From the NCBI GenBank assembly GCA_025924355.1, contig JAICEE010000004.1:1-36145 (forward strand): DNA of 36,145 nucleotides. Reading direction: 5' to 3'. Within the stretch, counting starts at the first letter, position 1. Each line of letters starts with the position of its first letter. The notes under the pieces are model-generated. The model was not told the DNA's origin, ran no database searches, and was given only the letters and a program-made list of their open reading frames with translations. Positions 27,851 to 36,145 of the stretch are shown in pieces. This DNA is from Nitrososphaera sp. (GTDB lineage: Archaea; Thermoproteota; Nitrososphaeria; Nitrososphaerales; Nitrososphaeraceae). A program made the translations under genes and the position numbers.

Positions 27851-28909
27851 TTGACTAGAAAGGCTGCTGCTACTGGCAATAAACTCACAATTGCTACGCT
27901 TGGCTCCCATTGTTCACTACAAGTTCTCAAGGGTGCGAAGGATGAAGGTTTTAGGACACTGCTTGTGTGCGAGAAACGTCGGCTGGGACTATACTCAAGG
28001 TTTGAGTTTATTGATGAAATTGTCGAGGTTAGCAGTTTTGCTGAGATCCTCGGGGATGCGTGTCGCAACCGTCTCAAGCGGGCAGGCTCCGTGCTGATTC
28101 CCCATGGTACTCTGATATCTCAGATGAAAAGCGACGAAATTGAGAAGATAGACACACCTGTATTTGGCAACAAGTGGATATTAAGGTGGGAGGCGAACAG
28201 AGATCTCAAAGAAAAGCTGATGAAAGAGGCAGGCCTGAAGACTCCCCAGGCCGTCAGATCGAAAAATGAGATCAAGGGGTTATGCATTGTGAAGTTACAC
28301 GGGGCCGCCGGTGGGCGTGGCTATTACCTTGCATGGAATCGCGAGAGCTTTGAAGAAGGTGCGAGACGGCTCATTGATCAAAAGATAATCAGAGGAGAAA
28401 GTGATCTGTATATTCAGGAATTCATCAGAGGTGTGCCAGTCTATTTGCAGTATTTCTATTCTCCTATAACTAAAGAACTTGAGCTGCTGGGAATAGACCG
28501 GCGATATGAATCAGATATTGACGGCATCGGTAGGATCCCTGCAAAGCAGCAGCTTGGCGCCGGCAGCATCGAGCCGTCGTACACTGTCGTGGGAAACATA
28601 CCGCTTGTTCTGCGTGAATCATTGCTAGAAGAAGTATACAAGCTAGGCGAAAACTTTGTACATGCTGCAGAGCAGTTAGTGCCACCAGGGATGCCTGGAC
28701 CATTCTGCCTTGAAGGAGTATATGACAACGAAGGCAAATTCACAACCTTTGAATTTTCTGCAAGGATCGTGGCTGGGACGAACCTCTACCTTGATGGTTC
28801 ACCTTACTCTGGACTGTTATATGACGAGCCCATGAGCATGGGGAGAAGGATAGCACGTGAAGTAAAGGTAGCAAAGAAAAAAGGGAAGCTGGATAAGGTA
28901 GTAACTTAA
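27851..28909 (+). CDS. purP: Formate-dependent FAICAR synthetase-like protein (PurP family)
   Basis: TIATLGSHCSLQVLKGAKDEGFRTLLVC, GAAGGRGYYLAWN, IQEFIRGVPVYLQYFYSP, LLGIDRRYESDIDGIGRIPA, GPFCLEGV. Confidence 0.92.
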   Translation: MTRKAAATGNKLTIATLGSHCSLQVLKGAKDEGFRTLLVCEKRRLGLYSRFEFIDEIVEVSSFAEILGDACRNRLKRAGSVLIPHGTLISQMKSDEIEKIDTPVFGNKWILRWEANRDLKEKLMKEAGLKTPQAVRSKNEIKGLCIVKLHGAAGGRGYYLAWNRESFEEGARRLIDQKIIRGESDLYIQEFIRGVPVYLQYFYSPITKELELLGIDRRYESDIDGIGRIPAKQQLGAGSIEPSYTVVGNIPLVLRESLLEEVYKLGENFVHAAEQLVPPGMPGPFCLEGVYDNEGKFTTFEFSARIVAGTNLYLDGSPYSGLLYDEPMSMGRRIAREVKVAKKKGKLDKVVT

Positions 28910-29139
28910 GGAGTTTCTTATGAAAACAATAGGGTGAGTATCAAGAAAAGATACTTGTTTTATTGTGAGGAAAAATTTTGATTCCGAGGCTGAGGTCCAT
29001 GAACTGTCAGAAAGAAGATCGTATAAGATTGAAAGGAAGATCGCTGCTATACTGTATCCAGTAAGTACTGCAACAATACATCAAATAATGTACTGCACTT
29101 TTGTATTCAAATGAATAGCGGAATACTTTTGTGCATTCC

Positions 29140-29410
29140 CCCCGGATGTGGGGAGTAGTGACAATAGCAGGAGAAGAAGAGGAAGCAGCAGGAGAGGAAG
29201 AAGGATAAAAGTATCCGCAAATATTACAACAACAACAACGACAAACGCAACTGACTCCAATGCAGCGGCGGTAGTAACAGCAACACCAATTCCCCCTGCA
29301 GAGACATGACAAGAAAATGCAACGACAAACGCAACTGAGGAAGACTAACAACAATAGCAACAAACAACTGTAATACCCACACCGTTGCTGAATGACAAGA
29401 GTAAGCAATT
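29140..29410 (+). pseudogene. Possible decayed gene for a Thr/Asn-rich secreted-protein segment
   Basis: Plus frame: IKVSANITTTTTTNATDSNAAAVVTATPIPPAET*QENATTNATEED*QQ*QQTTVIPTPLLNDKSKQLE; a 19-bp direct repeat (caacgacaaacgcaactga) recurs in frame 84 bp apart. Confidence 0.4.
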
Positions 29411-29615
29411 AGAAGTTTTTCGCTTGTGTAGCCTTCTTTTTTATTTTATTGAAAAGATATGTAGCTCCCTGCTAAATTAGGTAAAAGTTAAGTGCTATCG
29501 GATTTAGCCACAGATAGACAGAAGGCAGCAGTGGAGTCTCATTATGGGTTTGTAAAACAAACAATGTGCTTCATTAACGCACCTAAATAATATGCACTTG
29601 ACCACACCTTGAGTA

Positions 29616-30443
29616 TTGCCGTGCAAAGCTTTAAAGCGCATCGATGAGCTCCCAAGTTTTGTGCAAGACATCAAGCTGGTTTATTCTACCGCTGACCGGC
29701 CAAAGCTCAACTCACCACATCTTATCTGCGGATTTCCTGGTAGCGGTTATGTTGGCAAGCTTGCAGTTGATCATCTTATACAAGAACTGCATGCAAGTCA
29801 CCTAGTTGACATTTATTCCAGCTCTTTCCCGCCACAGATCATGATAAAGCCTGACGGCACAGCTGACCTAATGAAGAACAGTATCTTTTGGTGGCATGGT
29901 GATGGAGCTGACCTGTTGTTGCTAACAGGCGACTCGCAGCCAGCCAACCCTGACTCGGAATATGCTCTAGCAGAAGAAGTGCTTGGTTTGGCGGAGCGAT
30001 TTGGCACGCAGCAGGTGTTTACGCTTGCAGCATACATCACCGGCGTCTTTGTCGACAAGCCGAAGATCTTTGGTACGGCCACAGACCCTGAAACAGTCAA
30101 AGTCCTTTTATCAAATAACATATCGATAATGGATAGTGGAAGCATCACAGGGATGAATGGCCTTATCATCGGCATAGCAAAGTTGCGCAATATGAAGGGA
30201 GTATGTCTGCTTGGAGAGACATCTGGCTATGTGGTAGATGGTAAGGCATCCAAAGCAGTGCTTGAAACCCTTCTTCAGATAGTTAATGTCAGAGTTGACA
30301 TGGCAAACTTGGACAAGCGCGCAAAAGACACTGAAATGTTGATCCAGACAATAGAGCAGCAGATGCTTGCAGCAAAAGGCGGCAGGCAGTTTGAAGGCCA
30401 GCAGCCGCCTCAAAAGCCCCGCGACACTGGTTATATTAGCTAG
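29616..30443 (+). CDS. PAC2-family (proteasome assembly chaperone-like) protein
   Basis: LICGFPGSGYVGKLAVDHLIQEL, LLLLTGDSQP, TLAAYITGVF, GLIIGIAKLRNMKGVCLLGETSGY. Confidence 0.85.
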   Translation: MPCKALKRIDELPSFVQDIKLVYSTADRPKLNSPHLICGFPGSGYVGKLAVDHLIQELHASHLVDIYSSSFPPQIMIKPDGTADLMKNSIFWWHGDGADLLLLTGDSQPANPDSEYALAEEVLGLAERFGTQQVFTLAAYITGVFVDKPKIFGTATDPETVKVLLSNNISIMDSGSITGMNGLIIGIAKLRNMKGVCLLGETSGYVVDGKASKAVLETLLQIVNVRVDMANLDKRAKDTEMLIQTIEQQMLAAKGGRQFEGQQPPQKPRDTGYIS

Positions 30444-30727
30444 ACTTTTTTTAGGCTACCGAACTTTCCAACATTGACGCTGTCTTCGCCCTTGAATGTG
30501 TTGATATAGCCATTCTCTATCGAAACTGTGTCGCCGGGCTGGATCTTGTTTATGTCGTCGCCCCACAATGAAAGCTTAATGCTCCCCGTTTCGTCTGAAA
30601 TTCTTGCGTCAGCCACTGTATTTGTGCCTCCCGCCTTAAGGTTGACTGTGCGAGGCTCACCCACGCTTACTACTTTGCCTGTGACGCTTACGTTGCGCAT
30701 TCCCGACTTCAGCTCGCCTATCTTCAT
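30440..30727 (-). CDS. Single OB-fold nucleic-acid-binding protein (RPA/SSB-like)
   Basis: VSVTGKVVSVGEPRTVNLKAGGTNTVADARISDETGSIKLSLWGDDINKIQPGDTVSIENGYI. Confidence 0.85.
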   Translation of the reverse strand: MKIGELKSGMRNVSVTGKVVSVGEPRTVNLKAGGTNTVADARISDETGSIKLSLWGDDINKIQPGDTVSIENGYINTFKGEDSVNVGKFGSLKKV

Positions 30728-30764
30728 ATATTTTCTGCTAAAGCTGCATCTGATAATAAATGTT

Positions 30765-30911
30765 TTACATAGCAGCTACAATAAGCGAATGTCCACAATC
30801 GGTGCAAACTAACTTTATCCCAGCCATCGTCTTTTCCCGTACCTCATGAACTGTCTTTGAATGGCACTTTATGCACAACCTTGAAACAGTCTCTGGCTTA
30901 GGCATCAGCAT
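30765..30911 (-). CDS. 48-aa zinc-ribbon protein (not in ORF track)
   Basis: Own translation: MLMPKPETVSRLCIKCHSKTVHEVREKTMAGIKLVCTDCGHSLIVAAM*; CxxC...CxxC. Confidence 0.8.
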   Translation of the reverse strand: MLMPKPETVSRLCIKCHSKTVHEVREKTMAGIKLVCTDCGHSLIVAAM

Positions 30912-30935
30912 ATTGTACTGGCACCAAGCAAATTT

Positions 30936-30972
30936 AACCTTATTTCACCTGCCGCAACTATGAAATAAGGTT
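30936..30972. promoter_or_regulatory. Perfect 12-bp inverted repeat in the divergent promoter region
   Basis: AACCTTATTTCA (30936-30947), 13-bp spacer, TGAAATAAGGTT (30961-30972). Confidence 0.6.
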
Positions 30973-30993
30973 TTACAGGCAAGACGAATGAGC

Positions 30994-31145
30994 GGAGGGG
31001 TAGCGAAGCCTGGTCAAACGCGCAGGACTCAAGATCGGATTTCCGTGGCACCATTTCTTCTCGCAACACATATGGAGAGATAAAAAAAGCGAGATGAGTG
31101 ATCCCGTCCCTTAGGGGTTCGTGGGTTCGAATCCCACCCCCTCCA
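30994..31145 (+). tRNA. tRNA-Leu(CAA) with 67-nt intron (31034-31100)
   Basis: Acceptor GGAGGGG/CCCCTCC, D arm GCG..CGC, anticodon loop CTCAAGA, variable arm CCC-TTA-GGG, T arm GTGGG-TTCGAAT-CCCAC; BHB motif with CTCA/TGAG central helix. Confidence 0.93.
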
Positions 31146-31455
31146 CCTGATCCTTTTTGCATAGAATGCCCTAGTCATAATATATATACACACACAAAAA
31201 TTGTGTGCCATCACCTCAAACATAAGCTCAGTCTGAAAACGTAAAATCGATCCTAACTTAATCTGCCAATCTCTGCTTTAAGTTCACATACATTATCTTT
31301 CTTCTTCTCTTAACCTTTTACAAACTATCAGATGTCTATATCATATAACAATTTGATACGACATATTTCTTTCTTTCATTCAGTAATTCATTACATGTTT
31401 TGCTGAACTAAGCAAAACACAAAATTCAAATTATTTTTGCATACATAAATGTCCT

Positions 31456-31947
31456 GTGGCTCGCAAGTCGACAGTGCTGATACCGGTAATAGTTGCTGCT
31501 TTTGCTGTAGGCGCCCTTGGCATAGTATTTGTCCCGCCTGAGATCAGAGACAAGAATACCGCCTTTCCAAAAGGCACAGTCAGAATAGACCAAGATGTCA
31601 TAACGGTCGAAATTGCAGAGACTGCCGCTGAACAGCAAAGATGGCTTACATTTAGGCAGGACAGGCTACCATTTGACACTGCCATGCTGATCAAGCATGA
31701 GGAGCCTGACCTCTACGAGATATGGATGCTCAACATAGAATACAACCTAGACTTGATATGGTTTGACGAAAATGGTAATGTAGTATACATAAAAGAGAAT
31801 GTACCTCCATGTAGTAACGTAGTTGAGACAGTGAGTTGCACCTACAAGACCACAAAGCCAGCATTGTACCTTATGGCCGCAAGTGCAGGTTTCATAGACA
31901 TCCACAACATTGCTATCGGTTCCAAGATGACAACAATCTCTGTTTAG
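31456..31947 (+). CDS. DUF192-family secreted or membrane protein
   Basis: N-terminal TM; VEIAETAAEQQRWLTFRQDRLPFDTAMLI...YEIWMLNIEYNLDLIWFDENGNVVYIKENVPPC. Confidence 0.85.
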   Translation: MARKSTVLIPVIVAAFAVGALGIVFVPPEIRDKNTAFPKGTVRIDQDVITVEIAETAAEQQRWLTFRQDRLPFDTAMLIKHEEPDLYEIWMLNIEYNLDLIWFDENGNVVYIKENVPPCSNVVETVSCTYKTTKPALYLMAASAGFIDIHNIAIGSKMTTISV

Positions 31948-31979
31948 CTTAATTAGACGGCTAAGCTAACACGCAGGAT

Positions 31980-32432
31980 GTGTTGAACTTTGTCCTTGCG
32001 GACAGACACGCACGGCCTCTCTTAAAAAGAGAAATCTCACAGCTACTTGCCCGGCCAAACATATTGAGAATAGCATACCTAGATGAAAGAGGCGATCCGA
32101 TCGCACATCCAGTATGGTACTATTACAACGGAGGCAAGTTTCTGGTTGCAACAGATAGAGTAGGCAAGAAAGCAAAGGTGCTTCAAAAAAACCCAGTTGT
32201 TTACTTTCTTGTCGACGAAAGCTCCCGTGAAAATGGCACACTTGGATTAAGGGGCAAGGGGATCGCAAGAGTGATCGATGACCCTCTGTATGCTACAAGG
32301 GTGACCAGAAGCAATGTGAAGAGGTATTTGGGCAAGCTGCAGAGCAAAACTGCAAAGGGCATACTTGCTATGGGTCCAGATTCTTGCGTTATTGAAATCA
32401 CTCCATTGTATCTAGCCACTTGGAAGTTCTAA
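31980..32432 (+). CDS. Pyridoxamine 5'-phosphate oxidase-like flavin/F420-binding protein
   Basis: [61 protein letters not shown] start probable. Confidence 0.8.
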   Translation: MLNFVLADRHARPLLKREISQLLARPNILRIAYLDERGDPIAHPVWYYYNGGKFLVATDRVGKKAKVLQKNPVVYFLVDESSRENGTLGLRGKGIARVIDDPLYATRVTRSNVKRYLGKLQSKTAKGILAMGPDSCVIEITPLYLATWKF

Positions 32433-34387
32433 GAATTGGCCATCTTTTTGAGATCTTCATATGCCTGTCTGACTTCGTCAATAGCCGCCTCGTCTTCAAG
32501 CGTGGTGATGTCGCCGATCTTGTCTCCGCTTGCAATGGATTTTAACAGTCTCCTCATTATCTTGCCGCTACGTGTCTTGGGCAGCTTGCTAACAAAATAC
32601 ACCTCACCTGGCGCTGCTATAGGCCCAAGCGTGCTTCGAACGTGGGCGACCACTTCTTTACGCAGGTTTTCAGAGTCTGAAAAGCCTTCCTTTAGCACTA
32701 AGAATGCGATTATCGACTCCCCTTTTGTCTCGTCAGGCTTACTGGTCACCGCGGCTTCTGCAATGGCTTTATGTGAGACAAATGCACTTTCCAGCTCCAT
32801 CGTGCCAAGCCGATGGCCGGCCACCTTAAGTACATCATCTGCCCTGCCAAGGAGCCACAGATAGCCATCCTCGTCCACTAGTGCATAGTCACCGGCATAG
32901 TATAGGCCAGGGAATTTGGTCCAGTAAGTCTGCCGGTATTTTTCATCGTCGCCCCAGAGGCTCAAGAACATTCCTGGCCACGGCTTACGAATAACAATAT
33001 AGCCTCTTGTTCCTGGCCCCACTGGCTTGCCAGTTTCATCAACTACTACTGCATCAACTCCAGGGACCGGAAACGTAGCTGAGCCGGGCTTCATTGGGAT
33101 GGTTTCGACTCCAGTACACATGCTAAGCATTGTCCCTCCAGTCTCTGTTTGCCACCAAGTGTCAACTATAGGGCAATTCTCATTGCCAATCCTCTTGAAG
33201 TACCACATCCATACTTTAGGGTTAATGGGCTCACCCACTGTCCCAAGCAGCCGGAGTGACGACAGATCAAATGAGTTTGACACTACGCCGTCATCGTCGT
33301 ACTTCATGTACATGCGGAGTGCGGTTGGTGTTGTATACAGTATAGTAGCACCATGCTTTTCAACAATTGCCCAATACCTGTTGGGCTTTGGAAAGTCAGG
33401 CGCTCCTTCATACATTATCTCTGTTATACCATGCATCAGAGGTGCATAGACGATATAGCTATGACCTGTGACCCATCCGATATCTGCAGTACAGAAAAAG
33501 ATGTCTTGTTTTGTAAAGTCAAAGACCCAGTTGGCAGTAGCATAGAGATGCGTAAGGTAGCCCCCCGTCCCATGCATTACACCCTTGGGCTTGCCAGTCG
33601 TTCCAGAAGTATAGAGAATGTAAAGGGGATGAGTGCTTTCAACTGGCTCCGGCGGGCAGTATAGCTGAGCATCCTCTATCAACTCATGCCACCAGAGATC
33701 CTTTGGTCCGCTATTGACCTTATTTCCGACGCGCTTGAGCACTACCACATGTTCTACTGAGGGCAAGGATAGAAGTGACTCATCAACCACTTTTTTTAGC
33801 TCTACTATCTTGCCTTTTCTTATGCCACCGTCTGCAGTTATGATGACTTTAGATTTGGCATCACTTGCTCTGCCAATAAGCGCCTGTGCAGAAAAGCCAG
33901 AAAATACTACTGAATGAATAGCACCAATCCTTGCACAAGCAAGCATTGCAATAGGCAGCTCTGGCACCATAGGCATATATATAGTGACGCGGTCACCTTT
34001 GTTGACGCCTAAGCCCTTTAGAACATTTGCAAACTTGTTCACCTGACGATATAATTGAAAATAGGAAAGTGTCCTCGTCTCTCCACTCTCGCTTTCCCAA
34101 ATTATTGCGGCCTTGTTTTTAGTGTCAGTGTTGATGTGCCTGTCAAGACAGTTTACAGATGCATTGAGATTACCCCCGACAAACCATCTTGCAAAGGGAG
34201 GGTTCCACTCAAGGATGTGATTCCATTCTTTAAACCATATCAAATTTCTGGCCTGATCTGCCCAGAACTTGTCCGGCTCTTCCAGCGCTTCTTTTGAAAT
34301 TTTCTCAAGGCGCTTACCTGTTCTGACACTTACTTTCATCGTGCCGCTCTCCTCGCTATTCTCATATAGTTTTGAAGAATTCGACAA
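32429..34387 (-). CDS. acs: AMP-forming acetyl/acyl-CoA synthetase
   Basis: [86 protein letters not shown]. Confidence 0.93.
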   Translation of the reverse strand: MSNSSKLYENSEESGTMKVSVRTGKRLEKISKEALEEPDKFWADQARNLIWFKEWNHILEWNPPFARWFVGGNLNASVNCLDRHINTDTKNKAAIIWESESGETRTLSYFQLYRQVNKFANVLKGLGVNKGDRVTIYMPMVPELPIAMLACARIGAIHSVVFSGFSAQALIGRASDAKSKVIITADGGIRKGKIVELKKVVDESLLSLPSVEHVVVLKRVGNKVNSGPKDLWWHELIEDAQLYCPPEPVESTHPLYILYTSGTTGKPKGVMHGTGGYLTHLYATANWVFDFTKQDIFFCTADIGWVTGHSYIVYAPLMHGITEIMYEGAPDFPKPNRYWAIVEKHGATILYTTPTALRMYMKYDDDGVVSNSFDLSSLRLLGTVGEPINPKVWMWYFKRIGNENCPIVDTWWQTETGGTMLSMCTGVETIPMKPGSATFPVPGVDAVVVDETGKPVGPGTRGYIVIRKPWPGMFLSLWGDDEKYRQTYWTKFPGLYYAGDYALVDEDGYLWLLGRADDVLKVAGHRLGTMELESAFVSHKAIAEAAVTSKPDETKGESIIAFLVLKEGFSDSENLRKEVVAHVRSTLGPIAAPGEVYFVSKLPKTRSGKIMRRLLKSIASGDKIGDITTLEDEAAIDEVRQAYEDLKKMANS

Positions 34388-34527
34388 ACATTGTGATAAA
34401 ACTAATACTTATCTTTAAAGTACTTGTTCAAATTTCGATTAGCATTAAAGTAGAAGGCATTCAGAATTTTCTTATTAAAGAGTCAATCGATATATTAAAA
34501 ATCAAGAAAAATCACTTCTATAATAGT

Positions 34528-34788
34528 TTGAAGTATAGAAGCAGAACAGAAATAGTAGCAATGATCCTAGAGGCAGCGAATGGCGGAGCAACTAAGACAA
34601 AAATCATGTATAAAGCTTTTCTGAGCTATGCACAACTAAGAGAATACCTCGCTGTCTTGATCGAAAACGGCCTGCTCGAATACATGGAGGGAACACAGAC
34701 GTACAAGACAACTGCAAAAGGGCTTAACTTCCTGAAGATGCATAGTGAGATTGGGGAGCTTTTACAGACAAGCGTCAGAGAACGCTAA
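34528..34788 (+). CDS. Archaeal winged-helix regulator (HTH_45-like)
   Basis: From TTG 34528: KYRSRTEIVAMILEAANGGATKTKIMYKAFLSYAQLREYLAVLIENGLLEYMEGTQTYKTTAKGLNFL; the track ORF start 34372 adds an unrelated AT-rich extension. Confidence 0.78.
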   Translation: MKYRSRTEIVAMILEAANGGATKTKIMYKAFLSYAQLREYLAVLIENGLLEYMEGTQTYKTTAKGLNFLKMHSEIGELLQTSVRER

Positions 34789-34860
34789 GAAGCTGCCCAT
34801 CTAAATTTTTTAGAAAAGAAGAACTGACCGGACACAGAGTGTGTGTGCCCGGCGCTACAA

Positions 34861-35691
34861 TTATTTTGTTATTACTTGGTTGAGCCAGTTTGTCTCCGAG
34901 TGCTCCACGCCGTCGTTAGAAGACACAGGGGCATCATTACCCTTTTCTTCTTTTTCCTCTGAGCTTGCTGCGCTCACTTGTACAACAGAAACCACTTCTG
35001 CAGGCTGGCCTGGTTCCTGTTCAGCTGGCTTTTCTTCCTCTTCTTCCTTGGTTGGTGGAGTAGCATCTGCCGAAGAGCTACTAGTAGTTGTAATGATATT
35101 TTCTAGTGTCTGAGTTGTCAACTTTTCTTTTACATTGCTTATCTCCGCCCTTTCGTTGTTTATATGCTCTATTAGCTCGTCTGTCTGAACCTTGACCTGC
35201 TGGTACGTCTCTTCCTTCATTTCGTTACTTCTGAACTGGAGTTTTGCATCAAACAGGACTGCCTTGATGTTCTTAGCTTCTGAGTCAAGTTCTGCCAATC
35301 TTGCGTTCAGTTTGTCATTTACCTGCTTTCCAGTTTCATCAAGTTCATGCAGCTTCTTCTCATATTTGATATATACTAGCTCTGCATCTTCCTTCATAGA
35401 ATCATTCTCAGAGAGAATATCCTGAAGTGCTTTTATTCTCTTAAGCGTGAGGGACTTTTGCCTCAGCAACCTCTGTGCGTCAAGCCTCCATCTAGGTATA
35501 AAGAAGACGTATTCTCCTTGGATAACTAGCTGCTCGTAAGGCAGTTGCTTTAGACCGGCAGAACCGCAATCAACTCCGACAGCTTCTATTTCGCCATCGT
35601 TTTCTGTTATTATGCCGACTGCTCTCCCGATGTAAGTACCATATATGTCCTTAACTTGCTTGCCTACAAATCCGAGCTTTTCTTCGCTCAT
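34861..35691 (-). CDS. PRC-barrel plus coiled-coil protein, CdvA-like (archaeal cell division)
   Basis: N-terminal PRC-barrel (GKQVKDIYGTYIGRAVGIITENDGEIEAVGVDCG), central coiled coil, acidic linker, short C-terminal peptide NWLNQVITK. Confidence 0.65.
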   Translation of the reverse strand: MSEEKLGFVGKQVKDIYGTYIGRAVGIITENDGEIEAVGVDCGSAGLKQLPYEQLVIQGEYVFFIPRWRLDAQRLLRQKSLTLKRIKALQDILSENDSMKEDAELVYIKYEKKLHELDETGKQVNDKLNARLAELDSEAKNIKAVLFDAKLQFRSNEMKEETYQQVKVQTDELIEHINNERAEISNVKEKLTTQTLENIITTTSSSSADATPPTKEEEEEKPAEQEPGQPAEVVSVVQVSAASSEEKEEKGNDAPVSSNDGVEHSETNWLNQVITK

Positions 35692-35891
35692 GTGAATAGT
35701 TGAGCAAAGATTGTATAATGATAACGGTGTTAAAACAGTTCGATAAAATAGTGGAATTAATCATGCCAGCTAGTTTAGATGATTTTCTTTATAATGTTTT
35801 AGTTGCTTTTAGTAGGATATTTTTAGTAAGGACTCAACATTTTTGAAGTCGCTCTTTCACATTCTTTTATTGGTCATGTGTACATATCTCC

Positions 35892-36145
35892 ATGTTTGAC
35901 AGCAATGTCTTTCTAGACCGTTTTACTGAAGAGGAAAAGTCAATTCTTAAAACCCACTTCTCTAATGTAGACGGGCAAGTATTTGCTATAACCACCCCAA
36001 GACAGGTAGATAGGGGTGCTCTAATGTCACGCTATTCCCGCACAGACAAAACTATGCGAAGAGTATTTTTAGATGAGTTTGCAAAGAATCCAAATAGGGG
36101 AGAAGAATTTTATAGACGAGTCCTTCTTGAATATGGGGATGACTC
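35892..36145 (+). CDS. thyX: FAD-dependent thymidylate synthase-like protein, truncated by window edge
   Basis: Own translation: [84 protein letters not shown]..., ThyX-like 'EYGDDS'. Confidence 0.65.
   Translation, partial: MFDSNVFLDRFTEEEKSILKTHFSNVDGQVFAITTPRQVDRGALMSRYSRTDKTMRRVFLDEFAKNPNRGEEFYRRVLLEYGDD

Noticed and set aside
29007-29408. 133-aa minus-strand Cys/Leu/Val-rich ORF
   Set aside because: Antisense reading of AAC/ACA/GCA low-complexity DNA; Cys runs reflect composition, not a metal-binding protein.
30905-31162. ORFs reading GGGGGIRTHEPLRDGI... / WRGWDSNPRTPKGRDHSSRF
   Set aside because: They are antisense translations of the tRNA-Leu gene, a known annotation artefact family, not proteins.

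Overview
The window looks like a chromosomal segment of a mesophilic thaumarchaeon (Nitrososphaerales-like; inferred from gene content and protein style, not searched). It is mostly housekeeping genes with lineage-specific secreted and regulatory genes between them.

Recognised loci: PRC-barrel-like repeat protein, compact CtaA-like protein, HTH + class III nucleotide cyclase, TFE, family-5 UDG, XRE regulator, 4-OT-like tautomerase, nitrilase-family hydrolase, archaeal topoisomerase I, two paralogous secreted beta-helix proteins flanking an HTH_45-type regulator, YcaO-TfuA pair, response regulator, PduO-type adenosyltransferase, C2H2/HD/hypothetical operon, TIGR00300-type ornithine cyclodeaminase-like enzyme, PQQ-type sugar dehydrogenase with a repetitive acidic tail, aspS-gatC-gatA-gatB cluster plus AlaX-type editing protein, PurP, PAC2-family protein, OB-fold protein, intron-containing tRNA-Leu(CAA), DUF192, PNPOx-like protein, AMP-forming acyl-CoA synthetase, CdvA-like PRC/coiled-coil protein, and a truncated ThyX-like gene at the right edge.

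Most interesting signals: (1) a YcaO-TfuA modification pair in an apparent non-methanogen, with no obvious substrate; (2) an AlaX-like ORF whose catalytic HTAEH motif lies upstream of every canonical in-frame start codon; (3) a perfect 12-bp inverted repeat forming a head-to-head promoter-like module between tRNA-Leu and an unlisted 48-aa zinc-ribbon gene; (4) a pair of secreted beta-helix paralogs, each with its own unrelated expanding repeat; (5) several small ORFs absent from the ORF track; (6) a decayed Thr/Asn-rich coding remnant near 29.2 kb. No CRISPR array, IS element or rRNA was seen.
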